From Streptomyces sp. NBC_00091 (lineage in GTDB: Bacteria; Actinomycetota; Actinomycetes; Streptomycetales; Streptomycetaceae), in contig NZ_JAPEMA010000001.1 of the NCBI RefSeq assembly GCF_026343185.1, positions 2,480,001 through 2,544,000 of the forward strand: a stretch of 64,000 nucleotides of DNA, in the 5' to 3' direction. The notes beneath the pieces are model-generated. The model worked only from the letters and a program-made list of their open reading frames with translations. It had not been told where the DNA came from and did not search any database. The position numbers and the translations under genes were made by a program. How positions within the stretch are numbered: position 1 is the stretch's first letter; each line of letters starts with the position of its first letter. This document shows, one piece after another, positions 1 through 8,512 of this stretch.

Positions 1-404
1 AACAAGGCCCGCGCGTAGGCCTCCGTCTGGAGCAGCCCGTGAATGTTGTGCGTGCGATAGCCGCCGATCTCAATCGCCTTGGCCTCCATCTTGGCCAAGG
101 CGCGGACTTCCTTGGGGTACCGCACGCCCACCAGGTCCTCCCGCATCGCCTTGATCAGGCCACCGGCCCGCAGCGCCTCATCCACCCTGTCCAGGTACTC
201 GGGCTTCGCGATCCGTTTGCCGCCCTCGACCTTGTAGATCAGGTCCTCGCCGTAGCCAATGCGGGTCGCCAGCTCGGCCACCCTCATGCCCAGCGCTTCC
301 CGACGTGCCCGCATCTGCCTGCCGAGCGCGGCAACCACCGCCACACCCTGCGCATCCTCGGGGTCAACGGCCCAGCTGTGCTCTTCCGTGCCATCGCTGT
401 CCAT
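1..404 (-). CDS. XRE-family regulator with DUF5753 domain (partial, 3' end off window)
   Basis: Reading leftward from an ATG at 402-404 gives 134 codons before the window edge, so the protein is cut by the window and not by mutation. Residues 27-80 form an XRE-type helix-turn-helix, and the block around residues 120-133 (HGLLQTEAYARA) opens a DUF5753 domain. This is the architecture of the WhiJ-like regulators that are multiplied in Streptomyces. A GGAGG at 414-418 supports the start. The gene is divergent from an RsbW-like ATPase at 545. The two families commonly occur together with a small DUF397 protein, which could lie just beyond the left edge. Its likely role is developmental or antibiotic-related DNA binding; that is inferred from the family. 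Confidence 0.88.
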   Translation of the reverse strand, partial: MDSDGTEEHSWAVDPEDAQGVAVVAALGRQMRARREALGMRVAELATRIGYGEDLIYKVEGGKRIAKPEYLDRVDEALRAGGLIKAMREDLVGVRYPKEVRALAKMEAKAIEIGGYRTHNIHGLLQTEAYARAL

Positions 405-544
405 ACGCACCCACCTCCTCAACGCGCCCTACCCGGCAGCCCCCTTGGGACAGTCCCGACACACTTGGACAAGGGTTGGACAAACCCTCTACGGACCGGC
501 CGAGTCGCTTCACACAACTAGCACGGCCCGACACGCTGAGTGAT

Positions 545-910
545 GTGAATCCTCCACTCCGGTACACCGTCCAGCTGTCCGCCACCCCCCGCGCGGCCCG
601 CCTCGCCCGCCTGCTCACCGTCGAGCAACTCCGCGCCTGGGGGCTCCCCTTCGAGAACGCCGCCCAGGTCGTCGCCGAGCTGTGCGCCAACGCCGTCACC
701 CACGGCCGGGTTCCCGGGCGGGACTTCCACCTGGAACTCAGCGTCACCGACGCCCGCCGCGTGCGGATCGAGGTGGCGGACACCCGGGCCGACCGGCTGC
801 CCGGTGAGCCCGGCCGGGGGCTGACGATCGTCGGAGCCCTGTCCGAGCGCTGGGGCAGCACCCGTGGGCCCGCCCCCCGGAAGACGGTCTGGGCGGAGCT
901 CAACTCCTAG
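545..910 (+). CDS. ATP-binding protein, RsbW/SpoIIAB-like (HATPase_c)
   Basis: A 121-residue single-domain GHKL ATPase. The N-box reads ELCANAVTHG (Glu45, Asn49), a VADTR G1 box follows near residue 79, and GRGLTIV near 91-97 forms the ATP lid. There is no dimerisation or membrane part, as in the anti-sigma-factor-like ATPases that sit beside XRE/DUF5753 regulators in Streptomyces. The GTG at 545 is chosen because upstream sequence in frame is not conserved-looking and the RsbW fold begins at once. The ribosome site is weak. It may act as a serine kinase or anti-sigma partner; no cognate sigma or anti-anti-sigma gene is adjacent. Confidence 0.85.
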   Translation: MNPPLRYTVQLSATPRAARLARLLTVEQLRAWGLPFENAAQVVAELCANAVTHGRVPGRDFHLELSVTDARRVRIEVADTRADRLPGEPGRGLTIVGALSERWGSTRGPAPRKTVWAELNS

Positions 911-1029
911 GCCCGTCCGGCCGATCTTGGTTTCACTCGGAAGAGCGGTTTGCGTTGTCTGCGGGGTGCGCCATCGGCGCCTGCGCTTTGCTGAGCCGGG
1001 AAACCGCCCCCGCACCCCAAGGAGCGCAC

Positions 1030-2334
1030 ATGCCCAACCCGAACCCGCCAGGGGTCTTCGTAAAAGAACTGCCCGGCGGAGTGCGCCTGATCGCCGGGGC
1101 AAGCACGTCCGTCCCGGCGTTCCTCGGCTACACGAAGGCCTCCGCCAAGGACGATCCGAAGGCGACGACGCAGCCGTTCACCGAGGCGGAGCGCGAGGTC
1201 CCGCAGAAGATCCGCAGCTGGCAGGAGTTCGCGGCCCGCTACAGCGTGAAGGGGATCACCGAGGAGCTCGCGGAGGCCACCGAGCCGGCCACGATTCACG
1301 TGCTGGAACGGTGCCTCCCCCTGGCCGAAGCCGTCCACGGATTCTTCGCCAATGGCGGGAGCGCCTGCTACGTGGTGGGCTTCACCAGCCCGCAGACCGC
1401 CGTTTCTCCCGAGGCCCTCACGGGAGACGCGGGGGCCCGTACGGGCCTCGCCGGCCTGGAGACGGTTCCCGAGGTCTCCATGGTTGCCGTGCCCAGCCTC
1501 TGGGACATGACCGCGAACGTCTCCGAAGAGAAGGAGACCCCTGCGCCCGACCAGGCCGAGGGCCTGAGCCGGATGGCCGAGGTGCTGAAGCACTGCACCG
1601 AGCAGCGCGACCGCCTGGCGATCCTGGACCCGCCTCCGGGCCAGAACCCGGGGGAGGCGGTGACCTTCGCCGGGAAGCTCGACTCGCCCGACTCGGACGC
1701 CGCCGCCTTCACCACCCTGTACTACCCGTGGCTCAAGGTGGCGGGTGTCGACACTGTCGAGCGCACCGTGCCGCCGTGCGGTCACGTGGCGGGAGTCTGG
1801 GCCCGCACCGACGCCGAACGCGGTGTCTTCAAGGCCCCCGCCAACCAGAACCTCCGCGGCGCCCTGTCGCTCGAAACCGCCCTCACGGACGATCAGCACG
1901 GCGAGCTGAACGAGAAGGGCGTCAACTGCCTGCGGGCCTTCCCGGACCGGGGCTTGCTCGTGTGGGGCGCCCGCACCAGGTCGACCGCCAGCGACTGGCG
2001 GTACCTCAACGTCCGCCGCCTGGTGTCCTTCTTCTCCGACTCCATCCACGAGTCAACGACCTGGGCGGTCTTCGAGCCCAACGACGAACGGCTGCGAGCG
2101 ACGCTGCGGCACTCGGTCGGCTCGTTCCTCACCGATCAGTGGCGACAGGGCGCGCTCATGGGCCGTACGTCCGAAGAGGCGTTCTACGTGATCTGCGACG
2201 ACACCAACAACCCAACCGAGACCATGGACGAGGGAAAGGTCATCTGCGACATCGGCATCGCGCCCGTGCGCCCCGCCGAGTTCATCCATTTCACGATCAC
2301 CCAGACCGCCGGGCAGGTCGGCGGCACCACCTGA
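1030..2334 (+). CDS. phage tail sheath family protein (orphan)
   Basis: 434 residues resembling contractile-tail sheath subunits. It opens with the typical PGVFVKELPGG strand followed by an IAGASTSVPAFLGYT segment. The C-terminal half (YLNVRRLVSFFSDSI, TWAVFEPNDERL, then INPVRPAEFI-like IGIAPVRPAEFIHFTI) matches the conserved sheath core and C-terminal arm. The start is fixed by AAGGAG at 1019-1024. In phages, R-type pyocins and extracellular contractile injection systems this protein forms the outer contractile tube. No inner tube, baseplate, spike, cap or AAA+ remodelling gene occurs anywhere in the following 61 kb, so here it is solitary. It may assemble with proteins encoded elsewhere or serve another polymer role. 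Confidence 0.88.
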   Translation: MPNPNPPGVFVKELPGGVRLIAGASTSVPAFLGYTKASAKDDPKATTQPFTEAEREVPQKIRSWQEFAARYSVKGITEELAEATEPATIHVLERCLPLAEAVHGFFANGGSACYVVGFTSPQTAVSPEALTGDAGARTGLAGLETVPEVSMVAVPSLWDMTANVSEEKETPAPDQAEGLSRMAEVLKHCTEQRDRLAILDPPPGQNPGEAVTFAGKLDSPDSDAAAFTTLYYPWLKVAGVDTVERTVPPCGHVAGVWARTDAERGVFKAPANQNLRGALSLETALTDDQHGELNEKGVNCLRAFPDRGLLVWGARTRSTASDWRYLNVRRLVSFFSDSIHESTTWAVFEPNDERLRATLRHSVGSFLTDQWRQGALMGRTSEEAFYVICDDTNNPTETMDEGKVICDIGIAPVRPAEFIHFTITQTAGQVGGTT

Positions 2335-2350
2335 CGGCTCTCCGATAATC

Positions 2351-2380
2351 GGCGTTCCCTGATCCGCTGTCAGGGACGCC
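2351..2380. terminator. inverted repeat after the sheath gene, likely terminator
   Basis: GGCGTTCCCTGA pairs with TCAGGGACGCC around a 7-base loop, with one bulged base. It begins 16 bases after the sheath stop. No clear T-run follows on either strand, so it is a hairpin-type terminator candidate only. Confidence 0.55.
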
Positions 2381-2442
2381 TCAGGGTAGGGCGGGGGCTT
2401 CCCCCATGGCCTCCGGACCGGCCCGAGCGGCAGCGTAGAGGC

Positions 2443-3186
2443 ATGCAGACCAACGTCTTCCGCCGCGCAGCCGCCGGGCTCGCCATCGCCGCCGCCGCCC
2501 TCACCGTCACCATCGCCGGAACCGCGAGTGCCGCGCCCGCGCCGCCCACCCCCTCGTACGACTTCAGCGACTGCCCCGCCATCCCGGCCGGGGTCGACGC
2601 GGCGAAGTGGAAGTGCGAGGTCCTGACCGCCACGGGGTCCCTGAAGCTCGGCGACCGCACGCTTCCCGAGTTCGCCCCGATGACGATCACCCACGCCGAG
2701 GGCCCGATGCCCGACGGCAGCAAGGGGCAGGTCTGGGGCGCCCTGCGCAGCGCGGCCACCGCCGTCCCGGGCGGCCTGTTCGACAACCCCGGGGCCCAGC
2801 ACAGCCCGGCGCTCGGGCTCTCCGTGCAGCCGGAGTACGGCGGCCGCTCGGACTTCTACACGGTCGGCAACGACATGGGCCTCTTCACGCTGCGCTACCG
2901 CCTCCTCAGCCCGCTCCTCCCGGAGGGCTGCGTGATCGGCGGGGGCGACGCCCCGATCGAGCTGCGGCTGAAGCGGGTGGGCAAGTCGGAGTGGCTGTCG
3001 AAGAACCCGCCGGTGATCAAGTTCGCCGCTGCCGACGACGCCTTCGCCGTCCCCGCCGCCGAGGGCTGCGGACCGCTCGGGAGGGTCGTGAACGACAAGC
3101 TCGGCCTCCCGGCGAAGACCGGAAACTCGATCTCCCTCTCCGCGCTCTACACCTTCAAGACGTACGACCAGCTGCCCCCGCGTTGA
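2443..3186 (+). CDS. secreted protein of unknown function
   Basis: 247 residues. An N-terminal signal peptide is clear: FRRAAAGLAIAAAALTVTIA followed by an Ala-X-Ala cleavage region near residue 30. The mature part contains four cysteines (near 46, 57, 165 and 206), consistent with disulfides in an exported protein. I recognise no catalytic motif or named domain. The gene stands alone between hairpins at 2351-2380 and 3405-3440. No Shine-Dalgarno is obvious, but the ATG sits directly before the signal sequence. Function unknown. Confidence 0.8.
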   Translation: MQTNVFRRAAAGLAIAAAALTVTIAGTASAAPAPPTPSYDFSDCPAIPAGVDAAKWKCEVLTATGSLKLGDRTLPEFAPMTITHAEGPMPDGSKGQVWGALRSAATAVPGGLFDNPGAQHSPALGLSVQPEYGGRSDFYTVGNDMGLFTLRYRLLSPLLPEGCVIGGGDAPIELRLKRVGKSEWLSKNPPVIKFAAADDAFAVPAAEGCGPLGRVVNDKLGLPAKTGNSISLSALYTFKTYDQLPPR

Positions 3187-3404
3187 CGTCTCTCCGGCCG
3201 GGCCAACGGGTTGTGGGACCCCACGACCCGGTCGGCGCGTACGTTTCTTTTGCTACGCAGTACTCAGGGAAAGCACCTTGCCCAACCCACCCAGCCCTCC
3301 CCCGGAGGCGCCCTCACTCACACGGGTGAACAACTCCAACTCGGCTGGCTTTCGGCCCGGTTGCGGGGCATATGCTCGCCCCGACACACCCCAGAAACTG
3401 AAAC

Positions 3405-3440
3405 GGCCCCCGTCGGGACGGCAATCCCGGACGAGGGCCT
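3405..3440. other. leader hairpin upstream of the HTH gene
   Basis: GGCCCCCGTCGGGA (3405-3418) pairs with TCCCGGACGAGGGCC (3425-3439 region) around a short CGGCAA loop. It lies 28 bases before the ATG at 3468, in a position that would be transcribed as the leader. No T-run follows, so it could be an attenuator-like structure or the terminator of the upstream gene. Confidence 0.45.
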
Positions 3441-3467
3441 AACCAAGTAGGAAGTAGACGCTTCCCG

Positions 3468-4394
3468 ATGGCTCTCACGCACCCTAGCGCGCCCGCGAGC
3501 GTGCCGTACGGCGTTCATCACTCCAACGTCCGTCACACGACGCGGTACACCGTCATCGGGAACCACCTGATCCAGAACCCCCAGCTGACACTGACCGCCC
3601 GCGGCCTGGGTGCGTACATCCAGTCGCTGCCTCCCGGAACGCGCGTCGGCATCAAAGAGCTGGCCAGGCGGGTGCCCGAGGGGGAGATCCGGATCGCGTC
3701 GGCACTGCGCGAGCTGGAGGCGCACGGGTACCTGAAGCGCCTCCGGGAGCAGCTCCCCGACGGGCGGATCGTCACCCGTACGGTGTCCTACAACCACCCC
3801 AAGGCCGCCGCCATGGCCCGCCCGACGCCACCCCCGCCGCCGGAGCCGGACCCGGACCCGGTTCCGGAGCCCGAACCGGTTCCGGAGCCCGAACCGGAGC
3901 CCGCCCCGGTCCCCGAGCCCGCCCCGGAGCCGGAGCCCGCACCTGAGCCGGAGCCGGAGCCGGAACCCGCACCCGAGGCGGAGCCCGCACCCGAGGCCAC
4001 GACGGCAGAACCCTCCCCCGCCCGCCGGGCGGCCATGTCCCTGCTCGCCGAGCTGCGCCGGACGGACCACCGGCTGCTGCTCGGCCGGCGGGACATCGAG
4101 CGCCTCGCCGACGGGGTCGAGGTCTGGATGCGGCGCGGCGCCACCAAAGAGGCGGTGACGACCGTACTGACGGCGAACATCCCCCACCCGCTGCGCAACC
4201 CGGCGGGCCTGATCGCCCACCGCCTCGCCGAACAGGAACCCCCGGCCCTGGAACCCCTGTTCCGCAGAGCCGCGTACGTCCCGCCCGACCCCTTCCAGAC
4301 CTGCGACAAATGCGACCTGGCCTTCCGCAGCCCCACCCCCGGCAGCTGCCGGGACTGCGCCGAGGAACAGGCCCTGCTAGGCGGCACGCCGTAG
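3468..4394 (+). CDS. helix-turn-helix protein with Pro-Glu linker and C-terminal zinc knuckle
   Basis: 308 residues in three parts. Residues 25-112 form a winged helix-turn-helix of the replication-initiator/RepL-like kind ([13 protein letters not shown], then [16 protein letters not shown]). Residues 119-178 are an almost pure Pro-Glu/Pro-Ala tract that should be extended and strongly acidic. Residues 184-308 are helical and end in a C279-x2-C282...C294-x2-C297 metal-binding pair. This layout is known from Streptomyces proteins annotated only as helix-turn-helix domain proteins. A DNA-binding regulator is likely; targets unknown. Its 3' end overlaps the convergent membrane gene by 18 bases. 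Confidence 0.85.
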   Translation: MALTHPSAPASVPYGVHHSNVRHTTRYTVIGNHLIQNPQLTLTARGLGAYIQSLPPGTRVGIKELARRVPEGEIRIASALRELEAHGYLKRLREQLPDGRIVTRTVSYNHPKAAAMARPTPPPPPEPDPDPVPEPEPVPEPEPEPAPVPEPAPEPEPAPEPEPEPEPAPEAEPAPEATTAEPSPARRAAMSLLAELRRTDHRLLLGRRDIERLADGVEVWMRRGATKEAVTTVLTANIPHPLRNPAGLIAHRLAEQEPPALEPLFRRAAYVPPDPFQTCDKCDLAFRSPTPGSCRDCAEEQALLGGTP

Positions 4395-4787
4395 GGGCTT
4401 GATCCCAGGGGCGGCGGACAGCACCCGGCCGCCCAGTGCCAGCAGGCTCAGGCCGAACATCAGGACTCCCAGGGGGACATGGAGCGCCGGCATGTGCGCG
4501 ATGCCGAGGATCACCTGCACCGAGGCGAGCACGAGGAAGCCGGACGAGTACAGGATGGGGCGCGGCGAGCCGCCGCCCGGCCGCCACGCCAGGATCGCGG
4601 CGATCACGTACAGCATCGTCGCGCCGTACATCACGCGCGCTCCGACTCCGTGGAGCGTCTCGCCGTAGGAAGTGGAGAGCAGGAGCCCGGCGGTGGCCGC
4701 CTGGAAGAAGAGGGTCAGGGTCTGCAAGCCGATCGCGACCTGCACGAACGTGGATGTTCCCGGCGCTGTGGTCGTCTGTACGGCCAT
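4377..4787 (-). CDS. four-helix integral membrane protein, likely ECF41 target
   Basis: 136 residues with four hydrophobic segments (about 12-34, 47-64, 78-96, 100-118) and little outside the membrane. The ATG at 4785-4787 is preferred over upstream in-frame codons because it follows AGAGGGG and begins just before the first helix. The gene is divergent from the ECF41 sigma gene at 4910. Its upstream region carries a good match to the ECF41 promoter pattern (see 4843-4869), suggesting it is the direct target. ECF41 partners are usually carboxymuconolactone decarboxylases, oxidoreductases or DoxX-like membrane proteins; this one belongs to the membrane kind by topology only. Confidence 0.82.
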   Translation of the reverse strand: MAVQTTTAPGTSTFVQVAIGLQTLTLFFQAATAGLLLSTSYGETLHGVGARVMYGATMLYVIAAILAWRPGGGSPRPILYSSGFLVLASVQVILGIAHMPALHVPLGVLMFGLSLLALGGRVLSAAPGIKPLRRAA

Positions 4788-4842
4788 GATGTGGACCCCT
4801 CTTCTGCCTCGCGGCGGTGGATCGGTACTGTCTCGGCTGTCC

Positions 4843-4869
4843 GACGACGCAGGCCCGCGAAATGTGAGG
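4843..4869 (-). promoter_or_regulatory. ECF41-type promoter for the divergent membrane gene
   Basis: On the minus strand CCTCACA (4869-4863) is followed after exactly 16 bases by CGTC (4846-4843). The published ECF41 consensus, as I recall it, is TGTCACA-N16-CGTC. The start codon at 4787 would lie about 50 bases downstream. Confidence 0.55.
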
Positions 4870-4909
4870 TGGGACGCGGGCGTCACCGAACCAGGGAGCG
4901 GTCGCAGAC

Positions 4910-5860
4910 ATGAGCACCCAGTCCGAGCCCGACCTGAGCGACGCGATCTTCGGCGAGCGGCGCCATCTGCTCAACCTCGCCTACCGGCTGCTGGGTTCGC
5001 TGGCCGAGGCCGAGGACGCCGTACAGGAGACCTACACCCGCTGGTACGCGATGTCGCGGCGGCAGCAGGAGGCCATCGCCTCGCCCGGCGCCTGGCTCAC
5101 GACGGTGGCGGGCCGTATCTGCCTGGACGTGCTCGGCTCGGCGCGGGCCCGGCGCGAGCGCTACGTCGGCACGTGGATACCCGAGCCGCTGCCCGACCGT
5201 ACGGAGTGGATCGGCGGGCGGGCGGACGACGGCAGGACCGATCCGGCCGACCCCGCCGACCGGATCACCCTGGACGAGTCGGTGAGCATGGCCTTCCTCG
5301 TCGTACTGGAATCGATGACGCCGGCCGAACGCGTGGCCTTCGTCCTGCACGACGTCTTCCGCTACCCCTTCACCGAGATCGCCGAGATCGTCGGCCGGAC
5401 GCCCGCGGCCTGCCGGCAGCTGGCCTCCTCGGGCCGGCGGCGCGTCCGCGCGGCACAGGCCCCGGCGGCTCCGGCGGCCGGGCAGGCCGGTCTCGTACGG
5501 AATTTCAAGGAGGCGTGGGAGTCCAAGGACATCGAGGCCCTCGTCGGCCTCCTCGACCCCGACGCCACGATGATCGCCGATGGCGGCGGCCTGGTCGGCA
5601 CCGTCCTGCAGCCGGTCGAGGGCGGCAAGAGCATCGCCCAGTATCTGATCTTCATCGCCGACAAGGCCCCTGGGCTGACGCTCCTGGAGCGGACGGTCAA
5701 CGGCCGGCCCGGCCTGGTCGCCGAGCTCACCGGCGTCCCCGTGACCGTGGCCGCGCTCGATGTCACCGACGGCCGCATCAGCCGTATCTGGGCGGTCCGC
5801 AACCCGGAGAAGCTGCGGGCGTGGATGACCGGTGATCCAGATTCGGATTCACAGCCGTGA
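4910..5860 (+). CDS. ECF41-family RNA polymerase sigma factor (SigJ-like) with fused NTF2-like domain
   Basis: 316 residues, longer than a plain ECF sigma. Sigma region 2 spans about 12-85 (LLNLAYRLLGS, AEDAVQETYTRW), region 4 about 125-182 (MTPAERVAFVLHDVF, FTEIAEIVGRTPAACRQ), and an NTF2/SnoaL-like domain runs from about 195 to 312. Two ECF41 signatures are present: WIPEPL at 89-94 between the sigma regions and DGGG at 224-227 in the C-terminal domain. In this group the fused C-terminal domain modulates activity in place of a separate anti-sigma factor. The gene is divergent from a small membrane protein with a matching promoter, forming a self-contained switch. Confidence 0.92.
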   Translation: MSTQSEPDLSDAIFGERRHLLNLAYRLLGSLAEAEDAVQETYTRWYAMSRRQQEAIASPGAWLTTVAGRICLDVLGSARARRERYVGTWIPEPLPDRTEWIGGRADDGRTDPADPADRITLDESVSMAFLVVLESMTPAERVAFVLHDVFRYPFTEIAEIVGRTPAACRQLASSGRRRVRAAQAPAAPAAGQAGLVRNFKEAWESKDIEALVGLLDPDATMIADGGGLVGTVLQPVEGGKSIAQYLIFIADKAPGLTLLERTVNGRPGLVAELTGVPVTVAALDVTDGRISRIWAVRNPEKLRAWMTGDPDSDSQP

Positions 5861-5890
5861 CGAGCGGTGCCGCCCTGCGGCGGCGGTGCG

Positions 5891-6106
5891 TCAGCTCTGT
5901 GCGGTGTCGTCGCCGGTCTGCCCGGCGCCCTCGGCTGCGGCTGCCTTCTCGCGCATCTTGCGCACCAGCTCCGCCTTCTGGTCGGCCGCACCCTGGCGGT
6001 CGAGGTTGCGGTGCGGGCCGTTGTTCTGCCGTTCGGCGCGGGACAGCCTCTTGCGCTGGCCGCCGCCCTGGCCCACGGGGTTGTTGATGTTCTTGCTCAC
6101 GGTCAC
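5891..6106 (-). CDS. small basic conserved protein (DUF6243-like)
   Basis: 71 residues from a GTG at 6104-6106, with GGGAG upstream. The sequence opens MTVSKNINNPVGQGGGQRK and continues with a lysine/arginine-rich helical middle (LSRAERQNNGPHRNLDRQG), ending in an Ala/Glu-rich helix. It resembles a short Streptomyces family that I recall as DUF6243, without known function. It lies just downstream of and opposite to the ECF41 sigma gene and stands alone. Confidence 0.78.
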   Translation of the reverse strand: MTVSKNINNPVGQGGGQRKRLSRAERQNNGPHRNLDRQGAADQKAELVRKMREKAAAAEGAGQTGDDTAQS

Positions 6107-6228
6107 GGGTTCTCCCGGTAATGATGTGAAGTGATCTACGGATTCATCTGGAAGAACACCACAAAGACGTTACCCCGTTCCGTCGGCCCCGCACACCAGC
6201 CTTTTCGCCGCCCCGGCGTCGGCCGCTC

Positions 6229-7590
6229 CTAGAAGGGCGGAGCGGCGCTCCACTCGGTGGGCTTGAAGTCCTGGAGGGGCCTGCGCCGCTGGAGCAGGGC
6301 CACCGCTTCCCCGACGCGGCCCAGCTGCATGAGCAGCTCGGCGCGGTCCTCGCGGGTGTTCGGCTCCTCCGGGTCCAGGACCGCGAGGGCCTCCTCGGGG
6401 CGGCCGGCGCCGAGGAGCAGCCGGGCGAGGTCCGGGGCCGCGTACCAGGCGCTGCCCTCGGGGTGGGCGCGTACCTCCTCGATCGCCTGCTCGGTACGGC
6501 CGCAGGAGGCGAGGAGCCCGGGCCGCTGGCGGAAGAACTCCCACTCGTCGGTGCCGGTCCGGGCCTTGCGGTCGTCGAGGTACGCGAGGGCCTCCTCGGC
6601 GCGGCCCTGGCCGGCGTACAGCCCGCACAGCACGTCCACGAACCAGTCGTCCACGTTGCCCCGCGAGCCCGGCAGGTCCCGCAGCAGCGCGATCCCCTCG
6701 TCGCCCCGGCCGTGGCGGGCCAGCAGCTCCGCGAGCCGGACCGCCGCGTTCGGCGAGCCGTCCGCGACGTGCGGGCGGTAGGCCTCGGCGGCGCCCTCCA
6801 CGTCCCCGCGGGCCTCCAGGAACTCGGCGAGGCGGCGTGCGGCGTCCCCGAGGGACTCGGTAGCCGCGTACTCCCGCAGCTCGGCGATCCGGCCGTGCCG
6901 GAGCAGCAGCTCGGCCAGCTGGTCATTGCCGTTGACGGAGGTGATCTCGCGCGGGCGCAGCAGGGCGACGGCCTCGTCGATCCGCCCCTGCCGCTCCCGT
7001 ACGGTGGCCAGCAGGGCGACTGCGTTCCACGGCTCGGGGGCCCGCCTGCCGCCGCAGTCCGGCCGGTCGCAGTGGGGGCAGTGGGGTGGCGGCGAGGCGA
7101 TGCGGTCGGCGAGCAGGGCGGCGAGCTCCTCGTCCCGGTCGAGGCCCGCGGCCACCTCGACCAGTGCTCGCGCGAGGAACGGGTCCCCGAGGTGCGGGCG
7201 GAGCAGGCCGTACGCCTCCTCCGCCCGGCCCTGCCCGGCGATCAGCACCGCGAAGTGCTCCAGCGCCGACCGGTTCCCGTCCTGCGCGTACGGGCGCAGC
7301 AGCGCGACCGCCTCGTCCGCCCGCCCCCACCGCTCGAGCAGTTCGGCGGCCCTGCGGACGGCCGTCCACCAGCCCGTGGCGACGTACGGCGCGAGGGCCT
7401 CCAGGGCCTCGTCCGGACGGCCCCGGTCCGCAAGCCACCGGGCCCACTCCTTCGCACAGAACCAGTCGCTCCCACCCGCCAGTTCACGCACCTCATCGGC
7501 ATGGCCGTGCTCAAGGAGATACGTCACCAGGTGAACGGGTATCCACCCGTCCCTCATCCGGTCCCGCAGGTCAAGTTCGCCAGCATCCAC
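6229..7590 (-). CDS. tetratricopeptide-like repeat protein
   Basis: About 453 residues built almost entirely from degenerate 34-40-residue helical repeats with the pattern LAELLxRHGRxDEAIALLRP, at least nine copies. One repeat carries a Cys-rich insert, CPHCDRPDCGG, that might bind zinc. Repeats of this kind make an alpha-solenoid for protein-protein contacts. The GTG at 7588-7590 is chosen because it starts just past the end of the upstream S41 gene at 7619 and has AGGG upstream; an ATG at 7557 is the alternative. It is the third gene of an apparent operon (membrane protein, S41 peptidase, this gene). Partner unknown. Confidence 0.8.
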   Translation of the reverse strand: MDAGELDLRDRMRDGWIPVHLVTYLLEHGHADEVRELAGGSDWFCAKEWARWLADRGRPDEALEALAPYVATGWWTAVRRAAELLERWGRADEAVALLRPYAQDGNRSALEHFAVLIAGQGRAEEAYGLLRPHLGDPFLARALVEVAAGLDRDEELAALLADRIASPPPHCPHCDRPDCGGRRAPEPWNAVALLATVRERQGRIDEAVALLRPREITSVNGNDQLAELLLRHGRIAELREYAATESLGDAARRLAEFLEARGDVEGAAEAYRPHVADGSPNAAVRLAELLARHGRGDEGIALLRDLPGSRGNVDDWFVDVLCGLYAGQGRAEEALAYLDDRKARTGTDEWEFFRQRPGLLASCGRTEQAIEEVRAHPEGSAWYAAPDLARLLLGAGRPEEALAVLDPEEPNTREDRAELLMQLGRVGEAVALLQRRRPLQDFKPTEWSAAPPF

Positions 7591-7618
7591 GAGGACGCAC
7601 CCTAACCGGCGGCCCCTG

Positions 7619-8506
7619 CTAGGGGGTTCGCACCGCGGCCTTGAGTGCCTCCTCGAGCGCCTGGTCCGCGGGGACCTGAACATCCGGAAGGACCCCCACG
7701 CCCTCCCAGTTGGTACCGGTGACGGTGTTGATGGCCCGCGCCGTCGGCACCGTCACGAGGATGTGCTCGGCGACGGCGTGGCGGGCCGTCGGATGGGCTC
7801 CGCCCCGCGTGGTCGCGCCGACGACGACGGCCCGGCCGTGCGCCTGCAAGGTGTACGCCACGTCCTCACCCCCGGAGAACGTCACCTCGCTCGTAAGCAC
7901 GTAGACCGGACGGTCGAGATAACGCGGCGCGGGAAGGTGCCCGACCGTCCAGTACTGCCGGGTCGTGTTGCCGACCCGCTCGTAGATGTCGTTCAGGTGC
8001 ACCTGGTCGTCGGGGAAGAAGTAGCTGCACCACATCGCCGCCCCTTCCGGGTACCCGCCGAGGCACGCCCGCAGGTCCAGGATCAGTGCGGAGCTGTGCG
8101 CGACCAGCTGCATGGCCGCCCCGATCGCGCTCGCCCCGTCGGTGGCGGTCGCGATGCGGCTCAGCTCGATGAGCCCGACGCTCCCCTCCAGATGCTCGAC
8201 GCGGCGGATCCCCTGGTTCGCCGCCCTGAGCAGCGCGGTGAACGCGGCGATCCCCCCGTCGTCGTCCACCGGCTCCAGCGACTGCGGCTCGTCCGTCCAG
8301 AGCAGCCGCAGGTGCTTGTCCGGGCACACCTGCTGGAGGTCTGCCGTCACCGTCTCGCAGAGCAGAGGGCCGTCCAGGCCTTCGTACGCACCCGCCGCGA
8401 GGCGGCCCCGGATCGCAGCCTCGACGGCAGCGGTCCGTTCGGGGAAGACGTAGCCCGCGGTGATCCGCGCCAGGGCTTCTTCGATAATTCGTTCGTTTGT
8501 CAGCAT
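7619..8506 (-). CDS. S41-family peptidase (tail-specific/IRBP-like)
   Basis: 295 residues. An N-terminal helical domain (about 1-95) resembles Peptidase_S41_N, followed by the S41 core with GSVGLIELSRI, the ALILDLRACLGG strand and the nucleophile in TSEVTFSGGEDVAYTL (Ser211). No signal peptide is present, so it is probably cytoplasmic. S41 enzymes cleave C-terminal hydrophobic tails using a Ser-Lys dyad; the lysine is not evident in the usual place, so activity is uncertain. The gene starts 6 bases after the membrane gene upstream ends, suggesting co-transcription. Confidence 0.85.
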   Translation of the reverse strand: MLTNERIIEEALARITAGYVFPERTAAVEAAIRGRLAAGAYEGLDGPLLCETVTADLQQVCPDKHLRLLWTDEPQSLEPVDDDGGIAAFTALLRAANQGIRRVEHLEGSVGLIELSRIATATDGASAIGAAMQLVAHSSALILDLRACLGGYPEGAAMWCSYFFPDDQVHLNDIYERVGNTTRQYWTVGHLPAPRYLDRPVYVLTSEVTFSGGEDVAYTLQAHGRAVVVGATTRGGAHPTARHAVAEHILVTVPTARAINTVTGTNWEGVGVLPDVQVPADQALEEALKAAVRTP

Positions 8507-8512
8507 GGCGGA

